Under the pieces are notes generated by a model, which had not been told where the DNA came from, did not search any database, and saw nothing but the letters and a program-made list of their open reading frames with translations. A stretch of 64,000 nucleotides of DNA from contig JAFUEP010000042.1 in the NCBI GenBank assembly GCA_017470345.1, forward strand, positions 62,001 through 126,000. Direction: 5' to 3'. The position numbers and the translations under genes were made by a program. Below, piece by piece: positions 1-8,166 of the stretch; the stretch's first letter is position 1; each line of letters opens with the position of its first letter. The stretch is from Prevotella sp. (GTDB lineage Bacteria; Bacteroidota; Bacteroidia; Bacteroidales; Bacteroidaceae).

Positions 1-576
1 CTGGCCACATCTTATGCACTGGCCACGGCCATCAAGAAGATCGGTGACGTCGACATCGTCATTGGCGGCCGTCAGGCCATCGACGGCGACACGGCCCAGG
101 TTGGTCCCCAGGTGGCCCAGAAGCTGGGTCTCAACCAGGTGACCTATGCTGAGGAAGTATGTTCGGTGAAGGACGGCATTGCCGTCATTAAGCGCGTCAT
201 CGACGGCGGCGTGGAGACGGTTGAGGCTCCCCTGCCCGTTGTCATCACGGTGAACGGAAGCGCAGCTCCCTGCCGTCCGCAAAATGCGAAGCTGGTGATG
301 AAGTACAAGCGTGCCACCTGTCCCATGGAGCGTCCTGCCGAAGGCACGCCTTACGACCATCTCTACGAGGAGCGTCTTTATCTGACGCTCAACCAGTGGT
401 CCGTAGCCGATGTCGACGGCGATGCCTCACAGTGCGGTCTGGCCGGCTCGCCCACCAAGGTGAAGGCTATTAAGAACATCGTGTTCCAGGCCAAGGAATC
501 GAAGACGCTCAGCGCCAGCGATGCTGACATCGAGGGAATGATCAAGGAATTGTTAGACGAAAAGATTATTGGATAA
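1..576 (+). CDS. etfB: Electron transfer flavoprotein beta subunit (5' end missing)
   Basis: This is the C-terminal 191 residues of EtfB; the frame is open from base 1, so roughly the first third lies outside the window. EtfB pairs with EtfA to form the FAD/AMP-binding heterodimer that takes electrons from acyl-CoA dehydrogenases. The EtfB/FixA signature is visible near the window start (GDTAQVGPQVA) followed by the ADP/AMP-side fold. The etfA start lies 6 bases downstream and an acyl-CoA dehydrogenase follows, which supports the call. An ATG at 112 is internal to the conserved domain and is not the start. Confidence 0.95.
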   Translation: MATSYALATAIKKIGDVDIVIGGRQAIDGDTAQVGPQVAQKLGLNQVTYAEEVCSVKDGIAVIKRVIDGGVETVEAPLPVVITVNGSAAPCRPQNAKLVMKYKRATCPMERPAEGTPYDHLYEERLYLTLNQWSVADVDGDASQCGLAGSPTKVKAIKNIVFQAKESKTLSASDADIEGMIKELLDEKIIG

Positions 577-582
577 CGAGAT

Positions 583-1605
583 ATGAATAATGTATTTGTT
601 TATGTTGAGATAGAAGGTACGCAGGTACAGGAAGTATCTCAGGAGCTGTTGACCAAGGGTCGCAAGCTCGCCAATGAACTGGGCGTAGAGCTCCACGCCG
701 TGGTGGCCGGTACGGGCATCAAGGATAAAGTGGAGGATCAGATTCTGCCTTACGGCGTCGACAAGCTCTTCGTCTTCGATGGCGAAGGCCTCTTCCCCTA
801 TACTTCAGCTCCCCACACGGACATCCTCGTCAACCTCTTCAAGGAGGAGCAGCCGCAGATTTGCCTCATGGGCGCTACGGTGATAGGTCGTGACCTCGGT
901 CCCCGCGTCAGTTCGTCGCTGACCTCTGGCCTCACCGCTGACTGCACGGAGCTGGAGATTGGCCCGTATGACGACGCCAAGAGCGGCAAGCACTACGACC
1001 AGCTGCTCTATCAGATCCGTCCCGCTTTTGGTGGCAACATCGTGGCTACGATTGTCAATCCTGACCATCGTCCGCAGATGGCTACCGTCCGCTCGGGCGT
1101 CATGCAGAAGGCCCTCTACGAGGGTGACTGCAAGAAGGAAGTGGTCTATCCCGAGATCAGCAAGTATGTCTCCCCCGAGGCCTTCGTCGTGAAGGTGCTC
1201 GACCACCACGTGGAGGCTGCCAAGCACAACCTGAAGGGTGCTCCCATCGTGGTTGCTGGCGGTTACGGCATGGGCTGCAAGGAGAACTTCGACATGCTCT
1301 TCCAGCTCGCTAAGGTGCTCCATGGTGAGGTGGGCGGAAGCCGCGCCGCCGTCGATGCAGGCTGGCTCGACCACGACCGTCAGATTGGTCAGACGGGCGT
1401 CACCGTTCATCCGAAGGTTTACATCGCCTGCGGCATCTCTGGTCAGATTCAGCACATTGCCGGTATGCAGGATTCGGGCATCATCATCTCTATCAACAGC
1501 GATCCCGATGCGCCCATCAACAAGATCGCTGACTATGTCATTGTTGGTACTGTTGAAGAGGTAGTTCCCAAGCTCATTAAGTATTATAAGCAGAACTCTA
1601 AATAG
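583..1605 (+). CDS. etfA: Electron transfer flavoprotein alpha subunit
   Basis: A full-length EtfA of 340 residues. The N-terminal half is the alpha/beta ETF domain; the C-terminal FAD-binding domain carries the family signature in order: VGGSRAAVDAGW, then IGQTG, then GISGQIQHIAGM and NSDPDAPI. It holds the FAD that receives electrons from the acyl-CoA dehydrogenase encoded just downstream. The gene begins 6 bases after etfB and its TAG stop overlaps a GTG start of the next small frame, so the four genes appear to be one transcription unit. Whether the complex is a simple or a bifurcating ETF cannot be decided from what is visible. Confidence 0.96.
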   Translation: MNNVFVYVEIEGTQVQEVSQELLTKGRKLANELGVELHAVVAGTGIKDKVEDQILPYGVDKLFVFDGEGLFPYTSAPHTDILVNLFKEEQPQICLMGATVIGRDLGPRVSSSLTSGLTADCTELEIGPYDDAKSGKHYDQLLYQIRPAFGGNIVATIVNPDHRPQMATVRSGVMQKALYEGDCKKEVVYPEISKYVSPEAFVVKVLDHHVEAAKHNLKGAPIVVAGGYGMGCKENFDMLFQLAKVLHGEVGGSRAAVDAGWLDHDRQIGQTGVTVHPKVYIACGISGQIQHIAGMQDSGIIISINSDPDAPINKIADYVIVGTVEEVVPKLIKYYKQNSK

Positions 1606-1787
1606 TGCAATACATAGAAAGTCTTCTGAAGATTTTACTTTACGTCTTTGCTTTTATTGCTTTCGTCTGCATCTTTTTCTTTTGGGACAGCGACAGAGCC
1701 GTAATGCAATGTTTAGGAGTATTTCTTGTTACATTAATATTATATATCATAGTAAAAAGAATAAATAACAATGGCAAACTATTATAG
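1605..1787 (+). CDS. Small two-helix membrane protein in the etf operon
   Basis: A 60-residue frame with two strongly hydrophobic segments (about residues 6-27 and 33-51) separated by a short charged turn (WDSDRA) and ending in a basic tail (VKRINNNGKLL). It begins with GTG that shares its G with the etfA stop and ends inside the start of the acyl-CoA dehydrogenase gene (17-base overlap). It is much more AT-rich than its neighbours. I do not recognise the family. The position suggests co-translation with etfA and the dehydrogenase, perhaps as a membrane anchor for the ETF system, but this is inference; it could also be a non-coding junction that happens to be open. Confidence 0.5.
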   Translation: MQYIESLLKILLYVFAFIAFVCIFFFWDSDRAVMQCLGVFLVTLILYIIVKRINNNGKLL

Positions 1788-3498
1788 CGATCATCCTGAG
1801 ATCGGGTTCTACCTGAACCATCCCCTCATGGCTCGTATTGTCGAGCTGAAAGAGAAAGGCTTCGCTGATGCGAAAGAATATGACTATGCTCCCGTTGACC
1901 TGGGCGATGCCATCGAGAACTACAAGCAGATTCTCGACATCACGGGCGACATTGCTGCCAACATCATCGCGCCTAACTCCGAGAGCGTGGACCTGGAAGG
2001 GCCTCACCTCGAGAACGGCCGCATGATCTACGCCTCGAAGACATTCGAGAACATCGACGCCACCCGCAAGGCTGGCCTTTGGGGCGTCTCCATGCCCCGT
2101 CGCTACGGCGGTCTGAACCTGCCTAACGCTGTGTTCTCGATGCTGAGCGAGCTTATCGCAGCTGCCGATGCCGGGTTCCAGAACATCTGGAGCCTTCAGA
2201 GCTGTATCGACACGCTCTATGAGTTCGGTTCTGAGGAGCAGCGCCAAAAGTACATTCCCCGCGTCTGCGCTGGCGAAGGCATGTCGATGGACCTCACTGA
2301 GCCCGATGCCGGATCTGACCTGCAGCGCGTCATGCTGAAGGCAACCTACGACGAGAAGGAGCAGTGCTGGCGTCTGAACGGCGTGAAGCGTTTCATCACC
2401 AACGGCGACTCCGACATCCACCTCGTGCTGGCCCGCTCAGAGGAAGGCACTAAGGACGGCCGCGGCCTTTCGATGTTCATCTACGACAAGCGCCAGGGCG
2501 GCGTCGACGTGCGCCACATCGAGCATAAACTCGGCATCCACGGCTCGCCCACCTGCGAGCTGACCTACAAGAACGCTAAGGCTGAGCTCTGCGGCTCGAC
2601 CCGCATGGGTCTCATCAAATATGTGATGGCCCTGATGAACGGTGCCCGCCTGGGCATCGCCGCCCAGTCAGTCGGTCTCTCGCAGGAGGCCTACAACGAG
2701 GGTCTTGCTTACGCTAAGGAGCGCCAGCAGTTCGGCCAGAAGATCATCGAGTTCCCTGCCGTCTACGATATGCTCTCGCGCATGAAGGCCAAGCTCGACG
2801 CAGGTCGCTCGCTGCTCTATCAGACGGCCTGTTACGTCGACATCTACAAATGCCTCGAGGACATCGAGCGCGACCGCAAGCTGACGCCTGAGGAGAAGCA
2901 GGAGATGAAGAAGTATCAGCGTCTGGCCGACGCCTTCACGCCGCTGGCCAAGGGTATGAACTCTGAATATGCCAACCAGAACGCCTACGACGCCATCTCG
3001 ATTCACGGCGGATCGGGCTTCATCATGGAATACAAGAGCCAGCGCCTCTATCGCGACGCCCGCATCTTCTCCATCTATGAGGGAACCACCCAGTTGCAGG
3101 TCGTTGCTGCCATCCGCTACATCTCGAACGGCACGATGCTCCAGAACATCAAGGACATGGCTGCCTCCATTGTGCCCAGCGATTCCGTCGCTGGGTTAAA
3201 GGCCCGCGTCGAGAAGCTCATCCCCATCTACGAAGATGCCCTCAACTATGCCAAGAGCCTCGACCATCAGGACGCCTTCGACTTCCTGGCCCGCCGTCTC
3301 TACGACATGACCTGCGAGCTGGTGATGTCGCTTCTCATCATCCGCGACGCAGCCAAGGCCCCTGAGCTCTTCACAAAGAGCGCACAGGTCTACGTGCGCA
3401 TGGCTGAGGAGGACGTCATTGGCAAGGCTGCCTATATCAAGGCTTTCACGCCCGACGACCTCTGCAGCTTCCGCGCCGCAGAGCCCGAAGCAGAATAA
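1771..3498 (+). CDS. Acyl-CoA dehydrogenase family protein
   Basis: A 575-residue FAD enzyme of the long acyl-CoA dehydrogenase type. Visible features are the N-terminal helical domain, the middle beta-domain with the FAD-binding motif (MDLTEPDAGSD), the C-terminal helical domain with RQQFGQKI, and SIYEGTTQLQ where the Glu is the usual catalytic base position. The extra C-terminal segment (about 470-575) matches the extension found in DmdC-like dehydrogenases. It oxidises an acyl-CoA to enoyl-CoA and passes electrons to EtfAB encoded directly upstream. The exact substrate cannot be told. The ATG overlaps the upstream small frame by 17 bases. Confidence 0.94.
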   Translation: MANYYSDHPEIGFYLNHPLMARIVELKEKGFADAKEYDYAPVDLGDAIENYKQILDITGDIAANIIAPNSESVDLEGPHLENGRMIYASKTFENIDATRKAGLWGVSMPRRYGGLNLPNAVFSMLSELIAAADAGFQNIWSLQSCIDTLYEFGSEEQRQKYIPRVCAGEGMSMDLTEPDAGSDLQRVMLKATYDEKEQCWRLNGVKRFITNGDSDIHLVLARSEEGTKDGRGLSMFIYDKRQGGVDVRHIEHKLGIHGSPTCELTYKNAKAELCGSTRMGLIKYVMALMNGARLGIAAQSVGLSQEAYNEGLAYAKERQQFGQKIIEFPAVYDMLSRMKAKLDAGRSLLYQTACYVDIYKCLEDIERDRKLTPEEKQEMKKYQRLADAFTPLAKGMNSEYANQNAYDAISIHGGSGFIMEYKSQRLYRDARIFSIYEGTTQLQVVAAIRYISNGTMLQNIKDMAASIVPSDSVAGLKARVEKLIPIYEDALNYAKSLDHQDAFDFLARRLYDMTCELVMSLLIIRDAAKAPELFTKSAQVYVRMAEEDVIGKAAYIKAFTPDDLCSFRAAEPEAE

Positions 3499-3523
3499 CT
3501 GTAACATTACATTTCTTTTTTTC

Positions 3524-4573
3524 ATGAAGAAACTGATGACTTTCCTGCTGGCCATGCTGGGCCTCAACTCAGCATGCAGCCAGCAGGCTTTCGTTAATGC
3601 CGACGTCGACGCCTTCGCTCAGCTCATCAGCGAGGACGCCGTGCAGCTCATCGATGTGCGAACCGCCAAAGAATATGCCGAGGGCCACATCGCTGGTGCA
3701 GCTAACGTGGATGTGAAAAACAACGATTTCGTTGCTGAGGCTTCCGCTCAGCTCTGCAAGGAGCGTCCAGTGGCTGTCTATTGCCGCAGCGGACGACGCT
3801 CGGCCCATGCCGCTAACCTGCTTGCAACTGAAGGCTTCAACGTGACCAACCTTTCTGGTGGCATACTTGCATGGGAAGAGCGCCAGATGCCTACCACGAA
3901 GACGGAGGTCGACGTGTTCACCACCCAGTGCGGTCACTCCGTCAAGTTCTATGCACTTTTGCATGCCAGCATCCGCATCGTCATTGATGGCAAAGAGATC
4001 CAAGTGGATCCCGTCAAAGAACTGGGTGGTCGTGTCATAGACTATTCTGCCATGCCGAAGGCCGACTACATCTTCGTCACCCATGAGCACCACGACCACT
4101 TCGACGAAAGAGCCATTACCCAGCTGACCAATAATAACACACGACTCATCACCAACAGCCGATGCGCTGAGATGTTAGGACGTGGCGAAGTCATGTCCAA
4201 TGGCGATAGCCTCGACCTGGACAGTCTGCTGAAGGTGGAGGCTGTGCCAGCTTACAACACCACAGAGGGCCATCTCCAGTTCCATCCTAAAGGACGCGAC
4301 AATGGCTACATCCTCAACATCGACGGCTTGCGCATCTATATTGCAGGCGATACTGAAGACATTCCCGAGATGACAGACCTTGGACCCATCGACATCGCCT
4401 TTCTGCCCTGCAACCAGCCCTACACAATGACCACTGCCCAGCTGGTGCGGGCCGCCCGGATGGTGAAGCCCCACGTACTGTTCCCCTATCACTATGGCGA
4501 CACCGACGTCAGCACGCTGCCAGCCCAACTGAAGGCTGACGGCATCGACGTCCGCATCCGCCACTACGAGTGA
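3524..4573 (+). CDS. Lipoprotein with rhodanese domain fused to UlaG-like metallo-beta-lactamase fold
   Basis: A 349-residue two-domain protein. The chosen start gives a signal peptide ending in a Cys (GLNSACSQQ), which fits a Bacteroidetes lipoprotein. Residues about 25-125 form a rhodanese domain with active-site loop YCRSGRRS. Residues about 130-349 form a metallo-beta-lactamase-fold hydrolase with the THEHHDHFDE metal motif and AGDTED. Both domains look catalytically intact. The substrate is unknown; sulfur transfer coupled to hydrolysis of a thioester or persulfide is only a guess. It sits 25 bases after the acyl-CoA dehydrogenase, with MGMT and helicase genes close behind. An in-frame ATG at 3419 lies inside the upstream gene and lacks the signal peptide, so it was rejected. 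Confidence 0.88.
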   Translation: MKKLMTFLLAMLGLNSACSQQAFVNADVDAFAQLISEDAVQLIDVRTAKEYAEGHIAGAANVDVKNNDFVAEASAQLCKERPVAVYCRSGRRSAHAANLLATEGFNVTNLSGGILAWEERQMPTTKTEVDVFTTQCGHSVKFYALLHASIRIVIDGKEIQVDPVKELGGRVIDYSAMPKADYIFVTHEHHDHFDERAITQLTNNNTRLITNSRCAEMLGRGEVMSNGDSLDLDSLLKVEAVPAYNTTEGHLQFHPKGRDNGYILNIDGLRIYIAGDTEDIPEMTDLGPIDIAFLPCNQPYTMTTAQLVRAARMVKPHVLFPYHYGDTDVSTLPAQLKADGIDVRIRHYE

Positions 4574-4592
4574 AGGCAACGAGCCGCATGAT

Positions 4593-4931
4593 ATGAGAGA
4601 CTATCCCGACCACATGACGCCTGAGCAGGCCCGACAGTTCCGTGCAGACGTCCTCTTGGTCGTCAGCCAGATTCCTGCAGGGTACGTCACCACCTATGGC
4701 ACTATCGCCGTGCTATCCGGATGGCCAAGCCACTCGCGCATGGTGGGCCGCACGCTGCGCTATAGTCCCGAGTCAGAGCATCTGCCCTGCCATCGCGTAG
4801 TCAACAGCGAAGGCCGCACAGCCCCAGGCTGGAGCCGCCAGCGCCCGTTGCTCGAGGCAGAAGGCGTTCACTTCATGCCAAATGGTCATGTGGACATGAA
4901 GCAACACCTATGGAAACCAGAAATCATCTGA
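4593..4931 (+). CDS. MGMT-family DNA-binding / alkyltransferase-like protein
   Basis: A 112-residue protein equal to only the C-terminal DNA-binding domain of O6-methylguanine-DNA methyltransferases. The active-site motif PCHRVV is present with its Cys at residue 66, so it is not a typical alkyltransferase-like protein, in which this Cys is Trp. Short stand-alone members like this (COG3695 type) are common in bacteria and their repair activity is less certain than that of full Ada/Ogt proteins. The start is the second of two nearby ATGs; the first is followed at once by a stop. A helicase gene follows after 9 bases, so DNA repair is a plausible shared theme. Confidence 0.88.
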   Translation: MRDYPDHMTPEQARQFRADVLLVVSQIPAGYVTTYGTIAVLSGWPSHSRMVGRTLRYSPESEHLPCHRVVNSEGRTAPGWSRQRPLLEAEGVHFMPNGHVDMKQHLWKPEII

Positions 4932-4940
4932 GGAAGAATA

Positions 4941-7082
4941 ATGATGAAAGAACAAAACACAGAGCTGCGTACGGCGTGGGATTTCGTAGAAAACACCGGT
5001 CGCAGCATTTTTCTTACAGGCAAGGCCGGCACAGGAAAGACCACCTTTCTGAAGACCATCGTAGAGCGCTCACGCAAGCGTTCCGTCGTTGTCGCTCCAA
5101 CTGGCGTGGCCGCCATCAACGCAGGCGGCGTCACCATACATTCCTTCTTTCAGCTGCCCTTCTCACCCTACGTACCTGGAGCACATATAAAGGATAAGTT
5201 CGACTTCAGTAAGCAAAAGCGCAAGATCATCGCCTCGCTCGACCTGCTCATCATCGACGAGATTTCGATGGTGCGAGCCGACCTGCTCGATGCCATCGAC
5301 GCCGTACTGCGCCGCTATCGCGATCACCAGCAGCCTTTTGGCGGAGTACAGATGCTCATGATCGGCGACCTGGCCCAGCTGACCCCCGTCGTCACTCCCG
5401 AGGATGAACGTCTGCTGAAACCATATTATGATACGCCTTATTTCTTCGGCTCACGCGCCCTGTCACAGACCGACTATGTCACAATACAGCTGACAAAAGT
5501 CTACCGCCAGCAAGACGACCGATTCCTCAACATCCTCAACAACATCCGCACCAGCCACGTCACCCAGGCCGATCTCGATGCCCTGAACAGCCGTGTTCAG
5601 GCGACGCCCAGCCCTGATGCTATCCGGCTGACAACACATAATCAGCTGGCTAACTTCTACAACGAATCCGCTCTGCAACAACTCTCGGGGAAGCCCTTCT
5701 GGTACAAAGCCGAGACCAGCGGAACCTTTCCCGAATACAACTACCCCACATCCGAGATGCTCATCCTGAAGGTGGGAGCACAAGTCATGTTCGTCAAGAA
5801 CGACCCCACAGGCAAGCACCGCTACTACAATGGCCGCATCGGGCACGTCACCTATGCCGACCCGCAGAAAGTTCTTGTTGTCTGTCCAGGCGATGAACAG
5901 GCCATCGAGGTGGAACCGCTGGAATGGGAGAACACACGCTACACGCTGAACCCCACGACACGCGAGATTGAAACCGACGTGCAGGGCACGTTCCGACAGC
6001 TGCCCCTCCGACTCGCCTGGGCCATCACCATCCACAAGAGCCAGGGCCTCACCTTCGACCACGCCATTATCGATGCCAACCAGTCGTTTGCTCCGGGGCA
6101 AGTCTACGTCGCACTCAGCCGCTGCCGTACACTCGAAGGCCTCTCGCTTGCCAGCCCCCTCGAGGCCCGAGCCATCATCAGCGACCAGCGCGTCGACAAC
6201 TATATCGATTGTCAGGAGAAGCAGGCCACCCAGAGCATTGCCCAACTGCCCACCCTGAAGCAGGAATACGAGCGGCAGCTGCTCATGCAGCTCTTCGATC
6301 TTCAGCCGTTGCTCAGTGCAGAAGAGCAAATGATTCGGCTCTTTGCCGAATTCTTCCTGCGCAGCCACGCCTCGCTCATGCAACTCCACAATCAAGCTTA
6401 TGCAGACCTGAGACATCTCGCAGAGACAGCCACCCGATGGCGACAAGTCATCAGCGCTACACCCGTCGACGACCTCCGTCAGCCAGCCCTGCTCGACCGC
6501 ATCAAGCGTAGTGCCGCTTATTTCGCAGAACAGCTGACAGCCATACTTCTCAAGCCCATCGGCCTGTCGGCTGAAGTGAAAAGCAACAACAAGCGGGCTG
6601 CAGCACGGCTCGCAGACATGCTGCCAGACCTGAGCCAGACTTACTACGCCCGACAATTGCTCTTTACGAAGATTGCAGAGCAGGGCTTCACCGTCGACAC
6701 CTATCTCCACGAGAAGCAGATGGCTATGCTCGACGCCATGGACGACGGAAAGCTGCGCCGTGCGCTGCGTCCCAAGAAGGAGAAAACCACAGAGGTCACC
6801 CTTCGGCTCTACAACCAAGGACTGCGTCCTGAACAAATAGCCCAACAGCGCAACATCAGCCTCAGCACCGTCTTCAGCCATCTCTCCCTCCTGGTCCAAG
6901 AAAGACGCATCAGCGCAGAAGGCCTCGTCAGTCCCGAGCACCAACAAGCCATCAGCAAGATTATTTCTGTCGTCGGAACAGCCAATGGGCTCAATCCCAT
7001 CAAGGCTCTCTGCCCGCCAGACATATCCTACGAGGAGATACGTCTCGTTCTAAGTTCACTGACTGGCAGTCAAGGTGAGTGA
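4941..7082 (+). CDS. Pif1/RecD-like superfamily 1 helicase with C-terminal helix-turn-helix
   Basis: A 713-residue ATPase. Walker A (GKAGTGKT) is at residues 27-34, Walker B (LLIIDEISMV) near residue 100, and the late helicase motif (AITIHKSQGLTFDHAIID) near residue 360, all as in Pif1/RecD-type SF1B helicases. After a helical region, residues about 610-680 form a winged helix-turn-helix (GLRPEQIAQQRNISLSTVFSHL) of the kind found at the end of RecQ-like and other bacterial helicases. Expected role: 5'-3' DNA unwinding in repair or replication. It ends 9 bases from a convergent gene, with no room for a conventional terminator. Confidence 0.92.
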   Translation: MMKEQNTELRTAWDFVENTGRSIFLTGKAGTGKTTFLKTIVERSRKRSVVVAPTGVAAINAGGVTIHSFFQLPFSPYVPGAHIKDKFDFSKQKRKIIASLDLLIIDEISMVRADLLDAIDAVLRRYRDHQQPFGGVQMLMIGDLAQLTPVVTPEDERLLKPYYDTPYFFGSRALSQTDYVTIQLTKVYRQQDDRFLNILNNIRTSHVTQADLDALNSRVQATPSPDAIRLTTHNQLANFYNESALQQLSGKPFWYKAETSGTFPEYNYPTSEMLILKVGAQVMFVKNDPTGKHRYYNGRIGHVTYADPQKVLVVCPGDEQAIEVEPLEWENTRYTLNPTTREIETDVQGTFRQLPLRLAWAITIHKSQGLTFDHAIIDANQSFAPGQVYVALSRCRTLEGLSLASPLEARAIISDQRVDNYIDCQEKQATQSIAQLPTLKQEYERQLLMQLFDLQPLLSAEEQMIRLFAEFFLRSHASLMQLHNQAYADLRHLAETATRWRQVISATPVDDLRQPALLDRIKRSAAYFAEQLTAILLKPIGLSAEVKSNNKRAAARLADMLPDLSQTYYARQLLFTKIAEQGFTVDTYLHEKQMAMLDAMDDGKLRRALRPKKEKTTEVTLRLYNQGLRPEQIAQQRNISLSTVFSHLSLLVQERRISAEGLVSPEHQQAISKIISVVGTANGLNPIKALCPPDISYEEIRLVLSSLTGSQGE

Positions 7083-7091
7083 CGGGGGCCT

Positions 7092-8156
7092 CTACGGCTT
7101 CTGGTAATAATAGAAGCGGTAGGTGCCCCGCTGAGGCATTCCGAGTGTATCGTTCGGCAGTAGCGCATGCAGCTCCATCGCCTCGCGATAGAAGCGGGGC
7201 AGCGGCAGGCTGTCAGGATAGTATGAGGGAAGCGTCTGGACGAAGGCGTCGAGACGGCGGTCGATGAGCATTCCTGTGAGGATATAGTCGGCAGCCATGG
7301 GATGGGCCACGCTGTCGACAGTCAAGGCATGCAGGTACTGCGCCGTCGTGATCTTATAGACAGGTCGGGCTCCGAACGACTTCCAGATGCTGTCCATGGG
7401 CAACAGCCGCAGTCGGGCGGTGCTGCCCTTCATCGGCAGCATGTCGGCACTGGTGCCAGCAAGTGGATAGCAGAAGAGGCGTTCGCCCAGCTCGCCCCTC
7501 GTCCCCAGGGCATAGATGCGCAGCATCGTCAGGTTCTCGTCCGTCTCGAGCGAGCGCTCCCCTACCCTCAGGGCCTCAGCGGCATCGCCCTTCAGCAGCG
7601 ACGCCTCAGCGTGAGCCGTGAAGTGGAACACGGCATTCGAGTTGCCCACCAGCGCCACGACGAGCATCATGGCGACCATCTGCAGCAGGTTGAGCCACAT
7701 GCGCTGCGAGAAGATGCCCGTCGGCTGCTTGTCGTCGTTCTCGAAGGGCAGCACGTTGCGCGCCAGCCAGACGGCCACTGCCCACACGACGAGCACGACG
7801 GGCACTATCCATGCCCATGCGCCGAAGGAGAAGTGCTGGTCGATCGTCGGCGGCACGTCGCTCATGATGGTCAGCAGCAGCATCGACGGCAGATAGGTCA
7901 GTGCATGCGTGCGCCGTGCCAGCCGCGTGACGTAGTAGACGCCCAGCTGGAGCAGCTGTAGCACGAGGGTGATGATGACGGCTCCGACGGTGCGGTCGTA
8001 GTGTGTCTGTCCGCCGCTGAGCACATGCTGCCCTACGGCCAGCACGTCCGCCTGGAACTCATAGAGCCAGAGGAAGGTGAAGGCGAGAAAGATGATGGCA
8101 CACATCGCCCTGACGGCGATGGTGCCATTCTTCTTGTGCGGATCGTGATCTTGCAT
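7092..8156 (-). CDS. Polytopic membrane protein with soluble C-terminal domain, unknown function
   Basis: A 354-residue protein. About five hydrophobic segments occupy residues 17-200 (for example AMCAIIFLAFTFLWLYEF and IVPVVLVVWAVAVWLA); the rest is soluble and mixed helical, with an alpha-solenoid-like stretch (AEASLLKGDAAEALRVGERS) resembling a tetratricopeptide-type repeat. It resembles uncharacterised Bacteroidales membrane proteins of the DUF6057 type, but I cannot confirm this. It starts 10 bases after the glgB stop on the same strand, so it is probably co-transcribed with the branching enzyme; no functional link is evident. Confidence 0.75.
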   Translation of the reverse strand: MQDHDPHKKNGTIAVRAMCAIIFLAFTFLWLYEFQADVLAVGQHVLSGGQTHYDRTVGAVIITLVLQLLQLGVYYVTRLARRTHALTYLPSMLLLTIMSDVPPTIDQHFSFGAWAWIVPVVLVVWAVAVWLARNVLPFENDDKQPTGIFSQRMWLNLLQMVAMMLVVALVGNSNAVFHFTAHAEASLLKGDAAEALRVGERSLETDENLTMLRIYALGTRGELGERLFCYPLAGTSADMLPMKGSTARLRLLPMDSIWKSFGARPVYKITTAQYLHALTVDSVAHPMAADYILTGMLIDRRLDAFVQTLPSYYPDSLPLPRFYREAMELHALLPNDTLGMPQRGTYRFYYYQKP

Positions 8157-8166
8157 GAATCCCGTG

